NCBI GenBank assembly: GCA_016926475.1 | Contig: JAFGON010000038.1 | Span: forward strand, 1-40,698 | Origin: a candidate division WOR-3 bacterium | GTDB lineage: Bacteria > SDB-A | DNA length: 40,698 nt | Direction: 5' to 3' | In this document: positions 1-8,368 of the stretch, piece by piece | Position numbering within the stretch: position 1 is the first letter of the stretch | Layout: each line of letters opens with the position of its first letter | Program-made: the position numbers and the translations under genes | Notes under the pieces: model-generated | The model's database searches: none | What the model was told of the DNA's origin: nothing | Seen by the model: the letters and a program-made list of their open reading frames with translations, nothing else

Positions 1-615
1 AAACCATCTTTTGTTTTCAAAATACGCCAAATAATCCAAAGCTTCTGTTACGTGTTCTTTGAACATATCAAAAAACTTTTGGAGGTCCTTTTCTGAATAT
101 TTAGTGCATTTGGGCTCATAAATTCTCTGGGCTTGAAATTTTTCTATGAAAATATCGTCGTAGAAATCGGCGTTTATGCAGATTTCGTAAAATATGTTGT
201 ATAACTTGTATGGTTCACAAAGCTCAAGAGGAATTTTTATCCTGAAGAAAAGTTTGCTTTCTTCGAGAACTATCTGAGTTAGAAACAGTATTGAAAAATT
301 TATTTCTGAAACCTGCCTTAAAAGAGGATTAACTTTGCTTTCCGGAATACTCAGGAAAGGGGCGTCTATATACAGGGAATCTTCGGAGATTTTCAAGTTC
401 AGTACTATAGAACCGTGAGGTATGCTGAATTGGTCTCCGGTTTTATTTCCGTATTTCTTAATAACTTCCGGATTCAGGTAATTTAAAAAGTTGATGACTG
501 TTTGTCTGAATTTCTTGTCGTTGAAGGAATCGATGGTGACTTGCCATCTATTGGTAAAATCTGTCAGACCTATTAAACCTCCGATAGGTTTTTCATAAAG
601 ATACGAATTGTTCAT
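1..615 (-). CDS. Unknown protein, C-terminus cut by window edge
   Basis: An open frame with no stop runs from the ATG at 615 to base 1 (about 205 codons seen) and continues outside the window. A GGAGG lies 4 bases upstream of this ATG; the preceding ATG at 618 is too close to it, so 615 is preferred. The protein starts MNNSYLYEKP and shows no signal peptide or membrane segment. Its middle has LLRQVSEINF, then alternating strands and a helix with NADFYDDIF. This order loosely recalls the YbjN / type III secretion chaperone-like fold, which is only an impression. It is the last visible gene of the minus-strand phosphate/thiamine run, about 105 bases after the thiamine pyrophosphokinase gene, with its own good ribosome site. 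Function unknown. Confidence 0.75.
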   Translation of the reverse strand, partial: MNNSYLYEKPIGGLIGLTDFTNRWQVTIDSFNDKKFRQTVINFLNYLNPEVIKKYGNKTGDQFSIPHGSIVLNLKISEDSLYIDAPFLSIPESKVNPLLRQVSEINFSILFLTQIVLEESKLFFRIKIPLELCEPYKLYNIFYEICINADFYDDIFIEKFQAQRIYEPKCTKYSEKDLQKFFDMFKEHVTEALDYLAYFENKRWF

Positions 616-720
616 CATACCTCCGTTCCCTGAGATTGTTTTTAGCCAACATTTACGAAAGAAAGATTTTTTTGTTCAGAAGTTAAAACTATCACTTTCT
701 CCGGTTTAAAACCTATTACT

Positions 721-1329
721 TTATTTTTGCACAAAAATCAACGATATACCTTCCCGAAGCGAAACTTCAGCTGTGTCGCTTGTGAAAACATTGCTCAAAC
801 CCCTGCTGCCTAACCTGATGTCGGTGTTGATGACTTCGTATTGGAATCCTTTCAAGGAAAGACCTTTTATGTTTTCGCCAAAAGGAAAAATTGAAAATAT
901 TTTGTCTTTGAAGTTTCCTTTCAATGTTATTTCGCAAGGACCAGAAACGGCAGAAATAGACCATTCGTCGTCAACAATTTCAATTACTTGGGGCTTTTTG
1001 AATAGAAGAGATAGATTTGAAAAATAATGATCAGGTCTTTTTCCAAGTGCGTTTACAAGATAAATTTTTTCAGGATGAAACGAAAGCGCGAAATCAACAG
1101 AAAGTTCTGCGTCGCTGAAATCTTTTTCAGAGGGAAAAATAATTTTTTTTGTCTTTTCAGGAACTTCCAACGAGGATGAATCGTTGTCTCCAATAAAATA
1201 GTCGGGAATTATGCCGTAAATTGCCAATTTATCGTAGCCTCCGTCAGATGCAATTACAATATCGGATGCATGGGCTACTTCTGGGGTCTTTTTAGTGTTT
1301 TCTCCGGAGAGGGAAATACAAATTTTCAT
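721..1329 (-). CDS. thiN: Thiamine pyrophosphokinase (ThiN/TPK family)
   Basis: Transfers pyrophosphate from ATP to thiamine to make thiamine diphosphate in the cytoplasm. The 202-residue length fits the family. Visible motifs: DGGYDKL at about 29-35, PDYFIGDNDSSS at 42-53 (family form GDxDS, here with Asn at the variable position), EKDFSDAE at 68-75 (equivalent of the KD.TD.E motif that binds Mg and nucleotide), and GKRPDH at 96-101. The C-terminal third (GSRGLSN near 172) corresponds to the thiamine-binding domain. The ATG overlaps the stop of the upstream DJ-1-like gene by 4 bases (ATGA), so translation is probably coupled. There is no thiamine riboswitch in front of it, consistent with it being an internal operon gene used for salvage. 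Confidence 0.9.
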   Translation of the reverse strand: MKICISLSGENTKKTPEVAHASDIVIASDGGYDKLAIYGIIPDYFIGDNDSSSLEVPEKTKKIIFPSEKDFSDAELSVDFALSFHPEKIYLVNALGKRPDHYFSNLSLLFKKPQVIEIVDDEWSISAVSGPCEITLKGNFKDKIFSIFPFGENIKGLSLKGFQYEVINTDIRLGSRGLSNVFTSDTAEVSLREGISLIFVQK

Positions 1330-1877
1330 TTGATTAGAGATGATCCTGCGACTTCATCGGCTAAAATTTTGTTTTTGAATTTTTCTAAAATTGAAAGGGC
1401 AAAATCAAATACTGTGCCGGGGCCCTGGCTTGTCAAAATACTGCCGTCAAGACAAATCCTTGAATCTGAATAACTGCCGCTATGAATCTGGCTTTTTACA
1501 GACGGGTGACACGTGAATGATTTTCCTTGAAGGATTCCGGCTCTGTCCAAAATCAGCGGAGCTGCGCAGATTGCGGCAATGTTTTTTTTCTCGCTGTAGA
1601 AATAATTCACGAGATCGAGTATCGATTGTGATTTTGCAAGCGTTTGGACTGCTTTTAACCCTCCAGGAAAAATCAGAGCATCGAATTCTTTGGCTGTTGA
1701 ATAGTCATATATAGAATCGGTCTCGATAACTATTCCATGGCTTCCGCGGACTGTTGAATTTTCGAAACCTGAAGATGTGATTTCCAGACCGCCTCTTCTT
1801 AAAAGGTCAATCACAGAAACCGTTTCTATCTCTTCAAACCCTTCGGCTATTAAAATCACGGATTTAATTTCAGTCAT
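1326..1877 (-). CDS. DJ-1/PfpI family protein (glutamine amidotransferase-like fold)
   Basis: A 183-residue member of the DJ-1/PfpI superfamily, whose members include protein/glyoxal deglycases, chaperone-like proteins and intracellular peptidase-like proteins. The nucleophile elbow AAICAAP (Cys about 104) and the acidic EGFEE near residues 12-16, which corresponds to the DJ-1 Glu partner of the Cys, are both present. SQGPGTVFDFAL near 140 matches the C-terminal family block. The frame is open to a TTG at 1892, but GGAG sits 5 bases before the ATG at 1877, so this start is chosen; it lies 20 bases after the pit stop. The substrate cannot be told from sequence. The neighbours (phosphate transport, thiamine kinase) give no clear clue. 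Confidence 0.85.
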   Translation of the reverse strand: MTEIKSVILIAEGFEEIETVSVIDLLRRGGLEITSSGFENSTVRGSHGIVIETDSIYDYSTAKEFDALIFPGGLKAVQTLAKSQSILDLVNYFYSEKKNIAAICAAPLILDRAGILQGKSFTCHPSVKSQIHSGSYSDSRICLDGSILTSQGPGTVFDFALSILEKFKNKILADEVAGSSLIK

Positions 1878-1896
1878 TTGAACTCCATTCAAAGTT

Positions 1897-3126
1897 TCAA
1901 CCCATCAATTTTGAGACAAGGCTAAAAAGAGCGAATTTGTATAGAACGGCGGAGAGAATAGCCGCCGCCGGAAGCGTCAAAAGCCAGGAAACAATAATTT
2001 TTTTCAAAACCCCGTAATCCACGACTCCAAATCCTCTCGCGTATCCGACTCCGACCACTGCGCCTACCACTGCGTGTGTAGAAGATACTGGAAGACCTAG
2101 AAATGAGGCGATCATCACAGATGTCGCGGTAGAAATGTCTATTGTGAAGCCCCTTGTGTTGTTCAAAACTGTTATTTTTTCTCCTACTGTTCGCATGACT
2201 CTGTATCCAAGAACAGCCACTCCTATGGCTATTCCTATACCTCCTAAAGCAAGAAGATACTTGTTGACGGACACTGGAGTGGAACAGGCAATAATTCCGG
2301 ATTTGACTATCAGTATTATTATTGATATAGGTCCGATTGCGTTAGCTACGTCGTTTGCTCCGTGTGCAAAAGAAACAAAACAGGAGGTCAAGACCTGGAT
2401 CTTTTTGAAAACCTTTTCGACGGAATATTCCTCGGTATTTTCAAACTTTATAAACTTTATCAGAATTAATCCAGCTAAGTATGCGGCTATGGCAATGAGA
2501 GCAGAAGTGATAAAGGATAATAAAAAACCTTTTGACATAGTCTTTGCAGTGAAAAGCAGCGATAGGACAAAAAAGGAAAGTCCCACGATTACTGGCATGG
2601 TTTTAGTGGTTGCGAGGAAAGGATTTTTTTTTCTCAATATGAAAATTGAAATAGCCTTGAAAACCATGAAAGAGAGCAATCCTCCCAAAACGGGGGAGAG
2701 AACCCAGGATACGACGATGAAGACAACTTTAAACCAGTTGATAAATTTTACCCCCCCTGCGAGCAACCCAAAACCGATAAGACCTCCGACTATCGAATGG
2801 GTTGTAGAAATTGGCATGTCGAATCGTGTCGCTGCAAGAATGAATATTGCCGAAGCAATTATAGCGGAAAAAGCCCCAGCAACAAGGACAGCCGGGTCTG
2901 TAAAATTCGTCAGGGGGACAATTCCTTTGCATATCGTCTCGGTGACGGTTTTCCCGAAAAAAAATGCGCCGGAGAACTCGAGGACAGCTGCTATAAATAC
3001 GGCTTGTTTTATGGTTATTGCTTTTGCTCCTACAGCCGTCGCCATCGAATTCGCAACATCGTTGGCGCCTATGGCAAAAGCAATAATAAAACCTGCGGCT
3101 ATTGCAGAAATGTATATGACGGTCAT
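1897..3126 (-). CDS. pit: PiT-family inorganic phosphate transporter
   Basis: A 409-residue integral membrane protein with the duplicated PiT architecture. The signature GANDVAN occurs in both halves (about residues 20-26 and 256-262, the second followed by AIGP), and the paired PISTTHSIVGG (about 105) and PVSSTHAVVGA (about 349) motifs are also present. PiT proteins import phosphate, often as a metal-phosphate complex, coupled to H+ or Na+. Its ATG overlaps the stop of the DUF47 gene by one base (TGATG), the usual arrangement for pit and its accessory protein. I infer low-affinity phosphate uptake; coupling ion not visible. Confidence 0.93.
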   Translation of the reverse strand: MTVIYISAIAAGFIIAFAIGANDVANSMATAVGAKAITIKQAVFIAAVLEFSGAFFFGKTVTETICKGIVPLTNFTDPAVLVAGAFSAIIASAIFILAATRFDMPISTTHSIVGGLIGFGLLAGGVKFINWFKVVFIVVSWVLSPVLGGLLSFMVFKAISIFILRKKNPFLATTKTMPVIVGLSFFVLSLLFTAKTMSKGFLLSFITSALIAIAAYLAGLILIKFIKFENTEEYSVEKVFKKIQVLTSCFVSFAHGANDVANAIGPISIIILIVKSGIIACSTPVSVNKYLLALGGIGIAIGVAVLGYRVMRTVGEKITVLNNTRGFTIDISTATSVMIASFLGLPVSSTHAVVGAVVGVGYARGFGVVDYGVLKKIIVSWLLTLPAAAILSAVLYKFALFSLVSKLMG

Positions 3127-3800
3127 CAGCTTTTTATGAATCTCAGGAGAAGTTCTGCGCCGTTCTCCGCGTAATCACCCATTTTCGAGAGTATAATAAG
3201 AACACTTTCTATAAAATAAAAGTCCACGGGTTGTATTTCATGTTTTTTTGTGTACAATATTTTCGCTATTTCTATTGACTTCTTGTCGACAAGAGACTCA
3301 ATCTTTTCGACCTTGAAAACCTCTTCTTTTTCAATTTCAGATTCTTTCGAAGAAAAAGAAAAATAGACAAGAGGTTTAAGAGTTCGAATGGCATTTTCCA
3401 GATAATCAACCGCTTTAATGACTTCGTCGAGAAGTTCAAAAATATCAGCAATGAGTTTTTTTTCGAGGGTGACTCTGTTCAGTGAAAGTTTTTTTGCTAT
3501 GTCTTTCGTTTGGTCGATCAATGTTTCCTGCATGCACAGATAATCAAGGAAATCGCTTTTGTCAAAAGGAATTTTGATGCCTGAAGATATTATCTCACGG
3601 ATATTGAACTTCAAGTCATCTGCGCGACTTTCGTTGGTGCAGATGACCGCTGAGTGCTCTTCTATGCTTTCACCAGCGAAATATTTCTCGAACATAGGTT
3701 TTAGGTGTTTGATTGATTCTTCGAGAAGCTGCGCGTGTTCAACGAGGAGGTTTAATGGTTCGCTCTGGGGAAAAAGTTTTTTGAAAATTGACGTATTCAT
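3126..3800 (-). CDS. DUF47 / PhoU-like Pit accessory protein
   Basis: A 224-residue, almost entirely helical, charged cytoplasmic protein of the DUF47 (PhoU-like, TIGR00153) type. Such proteins sit directly upstream of pit and are thought to regulate phosphate import. Typical features seen: an early HAQLLEESIKHLKPMF helix, a middle DELLDEVIKAVDYLENA-like helix pair, and a C-terminal ISKMGDYAENGAELL segment matching the family end (D.aE). The ATG has GGAG 7 bases upstream. First gene of a leftward operon. Its 5' end faces the secreted-protein gene at 3890, leaving about 89 bases for both promoters. Confidence 0.87.
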   Translation of the reverse strand: MNTSIFKKLFPQSEPLNLLVEHAQLLEESIKHLKPMFEKYFAGESIEEHSAVICTNESRADDLKFNIREIISSGIKIPFDKSDFLDYLCMQETLIDQTKDIAKKLSLNRVTLEKKLIADIFELLDEVIKAVDYLENAIRTLKPLVYFSFSSKESEIEKEEVFKVEKIESLVDKKSIEIAKILYTKKHEIQPVDFYFIESVLIILSKMGDYAENGAELLLRFIKS

Positions 3801-3889
3801 TTTTTTACTCCAAGATTAAAACTGACTTTCTGGATTCGTTTATTTTAGGTAAAATTGGTGAAAAGTTCAATGTTAAAAAAGGAGACATT

Positions 3890-4741
3890 TTGAAACCTTT
3901 GATTTCAGTGTTTATAATTATGTTTTTATTTTCACATTTATGCGCTTCTTTGTCACAAGATGTCGTCTCTTCTCTTGAAAATGCTGCACCATCTTTTGGC
4001 GCTTTGATTGCAAGTTACAGCCTTTCTACAGGCAACACTCCGGGTTTTGGGCATATTTCGTTTTCTCTGGGGATGAGTTTTACGAAGATGAGTGTATCGT
4101 CTCCAATCCATGGAATTGAACCATATGAAATTTCTTCACCGTCTTTTCACGGTGAAATTCAAGCCGGAATTTGGAATGGAAGGTATATGCCGATGACAGG
4201 AATCAGGCTTTTCAGAACCGCCGTATTAGCCAGGTATGGTATGTATTTTCACCCTTCTGCGGTTGGAAGACCGGCCGAGAATTCATCTTCTTATTATTAT
4301 TCTTTGGGTTTGAAAATAGGAGTACTGCAGGGAGGTTTACTTTTTCCAGACGCATCATTGAGCGCAATTTATACTGCCACCGACGAAATGGATATTTATT
4401 CGATGCCTGTAACAGAGCACGACACTTCGTTTTCAATCTCCGCCAGACCTAAAGTTTTAACAATTTACGCAGATGTCTCCAAAAGACTTTTTTTTATGTG
4501 CCCGTATATTGGAATAGGCATGAATTTCACAGACATAGGAGGTGAATTCAGCCTGTATCCTCCTTCGGCGAGTTCAAACATCGAACCTTATTCAAGGGGA
4601 GAAGTCGGCGGTTTCGAAAATTCTTATGTGTGGAGGATTGGAAGCGAAATTTCCCTGATGCCGTTTGTCAACCTTGACGCTGAAGCGGGTATGTCAGGAG
4701 GAAAATGGACTTTGTCAATCGGAGCAAGAGCCGGTATTTAG
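3890..4741 (+). CDS. Secreted, predicted outer-membrane beta-barrel protein, unknown function
   Basis: The frame extends up to 3788, but that would overlap the divergent DUF47 gene. At 3881 there is AAGGAG followed 5 bases later by a TTG at 3890, and translation from it gives a short basic start (KPLISVFII) and a hydrophobic segment ending SHLCASLS, a good signal peptide. I therefore choose TTG at 3890 (283 residues). The mature part is rich in Gly, Ser, Tyr and alternating hydrophobic residues, with repeated strand-like stretches and a final strand LSIGARAGI, which suggests a small outer-membrane barrel. No named family recognised. It is a single gene; the next operon starts 80 bases later with its own promoter. 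Confidence 0.72.
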   Translation: MKPLISVFIIMFLFSHLCASLSQDVVSSLENAAPSFGALIASYSLSTGNTPGFGHISFSLGMSFTKMSVSSPIHGIEPYEISSPSFHGEIQAGIWNGRYMPMTGIRLFRTAVLARYGMYFHPSAVGRPAENSSSYYYSLGLKIGVLQGGLLFPDASLSAIYTATDEMDIYSMPVTEHDTSFSISARPKVLTIYADVSKRLFFMCPYIGIGMNFTDIGGEFSLYPPSASSNIEPYSRGEVGGFENSYVWRIGSEISLMPFVNLDAEAGMSGGKWTLSIGARAGI

Positions 4742-4758
4742 ATTACGAGCCAAAAAAC

Positions 4759-4786
4759 TTGCACGATTTGTTGTGGTGTTGATAAT
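4759..4786 (+). promoter_or_regulatory. Predicted sigma-70-type promoter for the purSL operon
   Basis: TTGCAC (4759-4764), 16-base spacer, GATAAT (4781-4786), giving an expected start near 4793 and a leader of about 29 bases before the TTG of purSL. The leader is too short for a purine riboswitch. Seen by eye only. Confidence 0.45.
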
Positions 4787-4821
4787 ATTGCATAGCTCAA
4801 AAACAATCAATGGAGAGATAA

Positions 4822-7614
4822 TTGAACTCTGAGAATTCAAAGTGGATGAGAATAGTGAACTTCAAGAAAGGATTTCCTTCCAACGATGAATTACTCCAGG
4901 CTTCCGTTTTTTCCGGATTCAGTGGAGTTGAAAACATTGCCGAAGGCAGGGTTTATCTTGTAAAAGGTCTGCTGAAATCTGAATTGGAAGAAATCAAATA
5001 CAGCCTTTTTTGCAACGGATTAACCGACATTATTCTCGAGGAATATTATCCTTTAAGTCTTGGTAAACCGCTCGAGATAGCTTTTTTTCAAGGCGTCATG
5101 GATCCAGTCGCGGTAACAATGGAAAAAATTCTTTCGGATTATTTCAAAAAAGAAGTAGAAATCAAAACCAGGAAATTGTTTTTAGTAAAAGGTGATTTTG
5201 ATAAAAAAATGCTTGTTCAGAAAGTGCTCTCCAACCCCATAATAGAAGAAGAAATACAAGTAGGCTCTTTACCTGAAGAAATCAGTAAGTTCCACAGAAC
5301 AGTCGTCAACAGATTCAACATATCCGACAAGACTTCAAAGGAACTTCTAAAATTGTCCAAAAACATGGTGCTGAGTTTAAACACGGAAGAGATGATTGCA
5401 ATCCAGGAATATTATTCAGGGTTGAAAAGATCTCCGACTGATGCTGAAATAGAGACCATTGCCCAAACATGGTCAGAACACTGCGTTCATAAAACCCTTA
5501 AAGGTGTTTTTAATTTTGAAGGCGAAGTGATTGATGACCTTTTCAAGAGCACTATCGTCGAAGCGACGAAAAAGATACAAAGAGAAGATTGCGTAAGTGT
5601 TTTTAAAGATAACGCAGGTATTGTCTCTATTGACGGTGAAATGGCTTATTGCGTAAAAGTAGAAACTCACAACCACCCTTCAGCTTTAGAACCATACGGA
5701 GGAGCTGGAACAGGATTAGGCGGGGTAGTAAGAGACATTCTTGGAACGGGGCTGGGAGCAAAACCTGTCGCCGGAATGGATGTTTTTTGCACTGGAGATC
5801 CGTGGAATAATACAGATTCTCTACCTGAAGGGACATTGCATCCCAGAAGAATACTTCAGGGAGTTGTTTCGGGAGTGAGGGATTACGGAAACCGGATAGG
5901 AGTGCCCACACTAAGCGGCGCGATTGTTGTCGATCAGGGTTTTATGTGCAACCCTTTGGTGTTTGCCGGATGTATAGGTTTATTACCTGTCAAAGACGCT
6001 GAAAAAAGAGTCATACCCGGAGACAGAATTGTTCTCATCGGAGGCAAAACCGGCAGAGACGGGCTTCATGGCGCAACATTTTCGTCAGTTACTTTGGATA
6101 CAAATTCAGAAAAAAAATCGCAGGGGTCTGTTCAGATCGGAAACCCTATTGAAGAGAAAAAAATAATAGAAGCGGTTCTAAGAATAAGAGAAGAAGGCCT
6201 TTTAAACGCCGTCACAGATTGTGGAGCGGGTGGATTGTCTTCCGCTGTTGGGGAAATGGGCGCACAAACAGGGGCTTTGGCGAGGCTCGAAAATGTTCCG
6301 CTGAAATACGAATACATATCTCCCTGGGAAATATGGCTAAGCGAATCACAAGAGAGAATGGTTATGGCTGTACCGCTTGAAAACATCGACAGGGTTTTTG
6401 AAATTTGTGAACAAGAGGAGACAAATGTCAGTGTCATAGGGGAATTTACCGACACCCAAAAGTTGGAGGTTTTTTACTACGATGAAAAAATAGTGAACCT
6501 CGATATGAAGTTTCTCCATGAAGGTGTTCCTAGAAGGCACATACACGCAAAGAGAAAATTTTCACACGAACAAAAATGCGTCAAGGAAAAGCCCTGCGTT
6601 GAGAAAACAATTTTAAAACTCTTATCCCTGCCAGATATCGCGAGTAAAGATTGGATTGTAAGGCAGTATGACCATCAAGTTCAGGGAAAAACTGTCAACG
6701 GACCTTTTTCGGGAAAAGCTCAAAAATCCCATAGCGACGGATGTTCGTTTTCGGTTGACTACGGTATGGACCATGAAATTGCTATGGGCCTTGGGATAAA
6801 CGTTCAGTTCGGAAAGTATGATTGCTTCAGGATGGCAACCTTTTCCGTTGAAGAAGCTCTCAGAAACCTCGTATGCGCAGGTGGAAATCCAAAAAAAGCA
6901 GTTTTACTCGACAACTTTTCCTGGGGAAGTTCCGAAGATCCTGAAGCAATGGGGGACCTTGTCCTTGCGTGCAGAGCTTGCCATGATTCTTCTCTTGCTT
7001 ACAGAACCCCTTTTATCAGCGGTAAAGACAGCTTGAACAACACCTACAAAGTGAAAGACAAAACCGTGAGTATTCCCCCAACTCTCCTGATAACGGCAGT
7101 TGCCGTTAAAGACAGAAAAACTCCCTTGAATGTCTTTTCATCCGAGGGAGATTCTGTTTTTCTCATAGGCCCCGACCCCAAAGGTCTAAAAGGGGGAGCT
7201 TTGGAGAGGATAACAGGTCCTTTGGGGAGTTCTCTACCGGATATTGACTTTGAGCTTTCGAGGGAAGTTATCGGATGGATTCACGATAATCTCGAAAAGT
7301 TTTCTTCGATTCACGATGTGTCCGACGGAGGGTTGGCTGTATGCCTCTCCGAAATGGCAATCGGGAGCAATCTCGGGGTTTTCATTAAAATACCAAAGGA
7401 AACTGATGAAATTGAGTACCTTTTTTCCGAGTCACCGAGCAGATTCGTAGTGACTATCAAGGAAAATAGCGAAATGAATTTTCTAAATGGAATAAAGGCG
7501 ACCAAACTGGGAGTTGTTGAGAAAAAACCGGTGTTGACGATTTTGGGTTCCAGTTCAGAAATCCAAATTGGTGTTGACGAAATGGAGAAGGCGTATTTTT
7601 CCAAAAGACTATAA
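4822..7614 (+). CDS. purL: Phosphoribosylformylglycinamidine synthase, PurS-PurL fusion (PurSL)
   Basis: Catalyses ATP-dependent conversion of FGAR to FGAM in purine synthesis, using ammonia delivered by PurQ. At 930 residues it is longer than a small PurL (about 720-740) and shorter than the all-in-one enzyme (about 1300). Residues 1-150 hold two PurS-like halves; the second begins near FFQGVMDPVAVTME and ends SNPIIEEEIQ, like a PurS subunit. The PurL core shows THNHPSALEPYGGAGTGLGG (near 290), GGKTGRDGLHGATFSS (near 410), a DCGAGGLSSAVGEMG block and HDVSDGGLAV in the second half. Start is TTG at 4822 with GGAGAG a few bases upstream; the first ATG at 4846 lacks a ribosome site. The neighbouring purQ supplies the glutaminase. 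Confidence 0.93.
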   Translation: MNSENSKWMRIVNFKKGFPSNDELLQASVFSGFSGVENIAEGRVYLVKGLLKSELEEIKYSLFCNGLTDIILEEYYPLSLGKPLEIAFFQGVMDPVAVTMEKILSDYFKKEVEIKTRKLFLVKGDFDKKMLVQKVLSNPIIEEEIQVGSLPEEISKFHRTVVNRFNISDKTSKELLKLSKNMVLSLNTEEMIAIQEYYSGLKRSPTDAEIETIAQTWSEHCVHKTLKGVFNFEGEVIDDLFKSTIVEATKKIQREDCVSVFKDNAGIVSIDGEMAYCVKVETHNHPSALEPYGGAGTGLGGVVRDILGTGLGAKPVAGMDVFCTGDPWNNTDSLPEGTLHPRRILQGVVSGVRDYGNRIGVPTLSGAIVVDQGFMCNPLVFAGCIGLLPVKDAEKRVIPGDRIVLIGGKTGRDGLHGATFSSVTLDTNSEKKSQGSVQIGNPIEEKKIIEAVLRIREEGLLNAVTDCGAGGLSSAVGEMGAQTGALARLENVPLKYEYISPWEIWLSESQERMVMAVPLENIDRVFEICEQEETNVSVIGEFTDTQKLEVFYYDEKIVNLDMKFLHEGVPRRHIHAKRKFSHEQKCVKEKPCVEKTILKLLSLPDIASKDWIVRQYDHQVQGKTVNGPFSGKAQKSHSDGCSFSVDYGMDHEIAMGLGINVQFGKYDCFRMATFSVEEALRNLVCAGGNPKKAVLLDNFSWGSSEDPEAMGDLVLACRACHDSSLAYRTPFISGKDSLNNTYKVKDKTVSIPPTLLITAVAVKDRKTPLNVFSSEGDSVFLIGPDPKGLKGGALERITGPLGSSLPDIDFELSREVIGWIHDNLEKFSSIHDVSDGGLAVCLSEMAIGSNLGVFIKIPKETDEIEYLFSESPSRFVVTIKENSEMNFLNGIKATKLGVVEKKPVLTILGSSSEIQIGVDEMEKAYFSKRL

Positions 7615-8368
7615 AAAAATTGCAATAATCCAGGCGCCCGGAACAAATTGCGACGCGGAAACATTTTATTGTGTTTTTAAGTCGGGTTTTGATCCAGTCA
7701 AAGTCAAACTTCGGGATTGTATCTATTCCAGTGATCTTTTTAGTGAAATCCGGGGATTGATATTTCCTGGCGGGTTCACTTACGGTGATTATTTGGGGTC
7801 AGGTGTAATATTCTCTTTTATCGTCAAGACGAAATTGGAAGACACGCTGAATGATTTTATAAGGAGGAAAGGTAAAATACTCGGTATATGCAATGGATTT
7901 CAAATACTCGCCAGGCTTTCAATATTGCCCTTTCCGGGAAAAAGCCCTTCTATGTCTCTTGAAGAAAACGAAAGGGGAAGGTTTGAATGCAGGTGGGTGC
8001 CGATCAAAAAACACGACTCTAAGATCCAGACTTTTAGAGAGTTGCCAGGTAAATTTCATCTGCCTGTAGCTCACATGGAGGGAAGGGTCGTTTTCAAAGA
8101 CGATAATTCATTGGAAAAAATCATCGCTGGAGACCAGATAGTCTTCAGTTATGGCGAAGGCGGCGAAAATGTCAAGTATCCTCAAAATCCTAACGGTTCG
8201 ATAATGTCCATAGCCGGAGTGACCGATCCGACAGGTTCGGTCCTGGGGCTGATGCCTCATCCGGAAAGATTTCTTGATAAAAATCAATACCCTTTCGAGG
8301 ATTGGAGATTTGAAGAACCTCTGGGGGTGACTTTCATGAAAATGTTTTTCAAGAACGCGGAGGAATAA
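7568..8368 (+). CDS. purQ: FGAM synthase glutaminase subunit PurQ
   Basis: Class I glutamine amidotransferase that releases ammonia for PurSL. Motifs: KKIAIIQAPGTNCDAE at the true N-terminus, IFPGGFTYGDYLGSG, the nucleophile block ILGICNGFQIL (Cys), and the His/Glu pair in LMPHPER near the end. It overlaps the purSL end in the +1 frame. The start is uncertain. Standard in-frame starts (TTG 7568, GTG 7571, TTG 7574) have no Shine-Dalgarno, whereas GGAG at 7584-7587 sits 7 bases before an in-frame ATT at 7595; starting there gives 257 residues and a normal PurQ N-terminus. The listed start is the conservative one. The stop overlaps the leuS ATG by one base (TAATG). Confidence 0.9.
   Translation: MVLTKWRRRIFPKDYKKIAIIQAPGTNCDAETFYCVFKSGFDPVKVKLRDCIYSSDLFSEIRGLIFPGGFTYGDYLGSGVIFSFIVKTKLEDTLNDFIRRKGKILGICNGFQILARLSILPFPGKSPSMSLEENERGRFECRWVPIKKHDSKIQTFRELPGKFHLPVAHMEGRVVFKDDNSLEKIIAGDQIVFSYGEGGENVKYPQNPNGSIMSIAGVTDPTGSVLGLMPHPERFLDKNQYPFEDWRFEEPLGVTFMKMFFKNAEE

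Noticed and set aside
616-720. Intergenic gap after thiN
   Set aside because: About 105 bases searched for promoter, terminator or small ORF; AT-rich, nothing supportable apart from the GGAGG before the next gene.
2135-3139. Long (334-codon) plus-strand open frame opposite the phosphate transporter
   Set aside because: It is the mirror frame of a clear PiT gene; the protein is a low-complexity mix of Pro, Ala, Ile and Thr with no motif and no ribosome site. A coding shadow.
4742-4821. Possible purine riboswitch or PurR operator upstream of purSL
   Set aside because: The gap is 80 bases with a promoter inside, leaving about 29 bases of leader; no room for a purine aptamer and no recognisable operator palindrome.
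7605-7620. Programmed +1 frameshift joining PurSL and PurQ at CTA-TAA-A7
   Set aside because: The A-run comes after the stop codon and no stimulatory Shine-Dalgarno lies at the prfB-like distance. Independent initiation is simpler; kept only as an alternative in the purQ finding.
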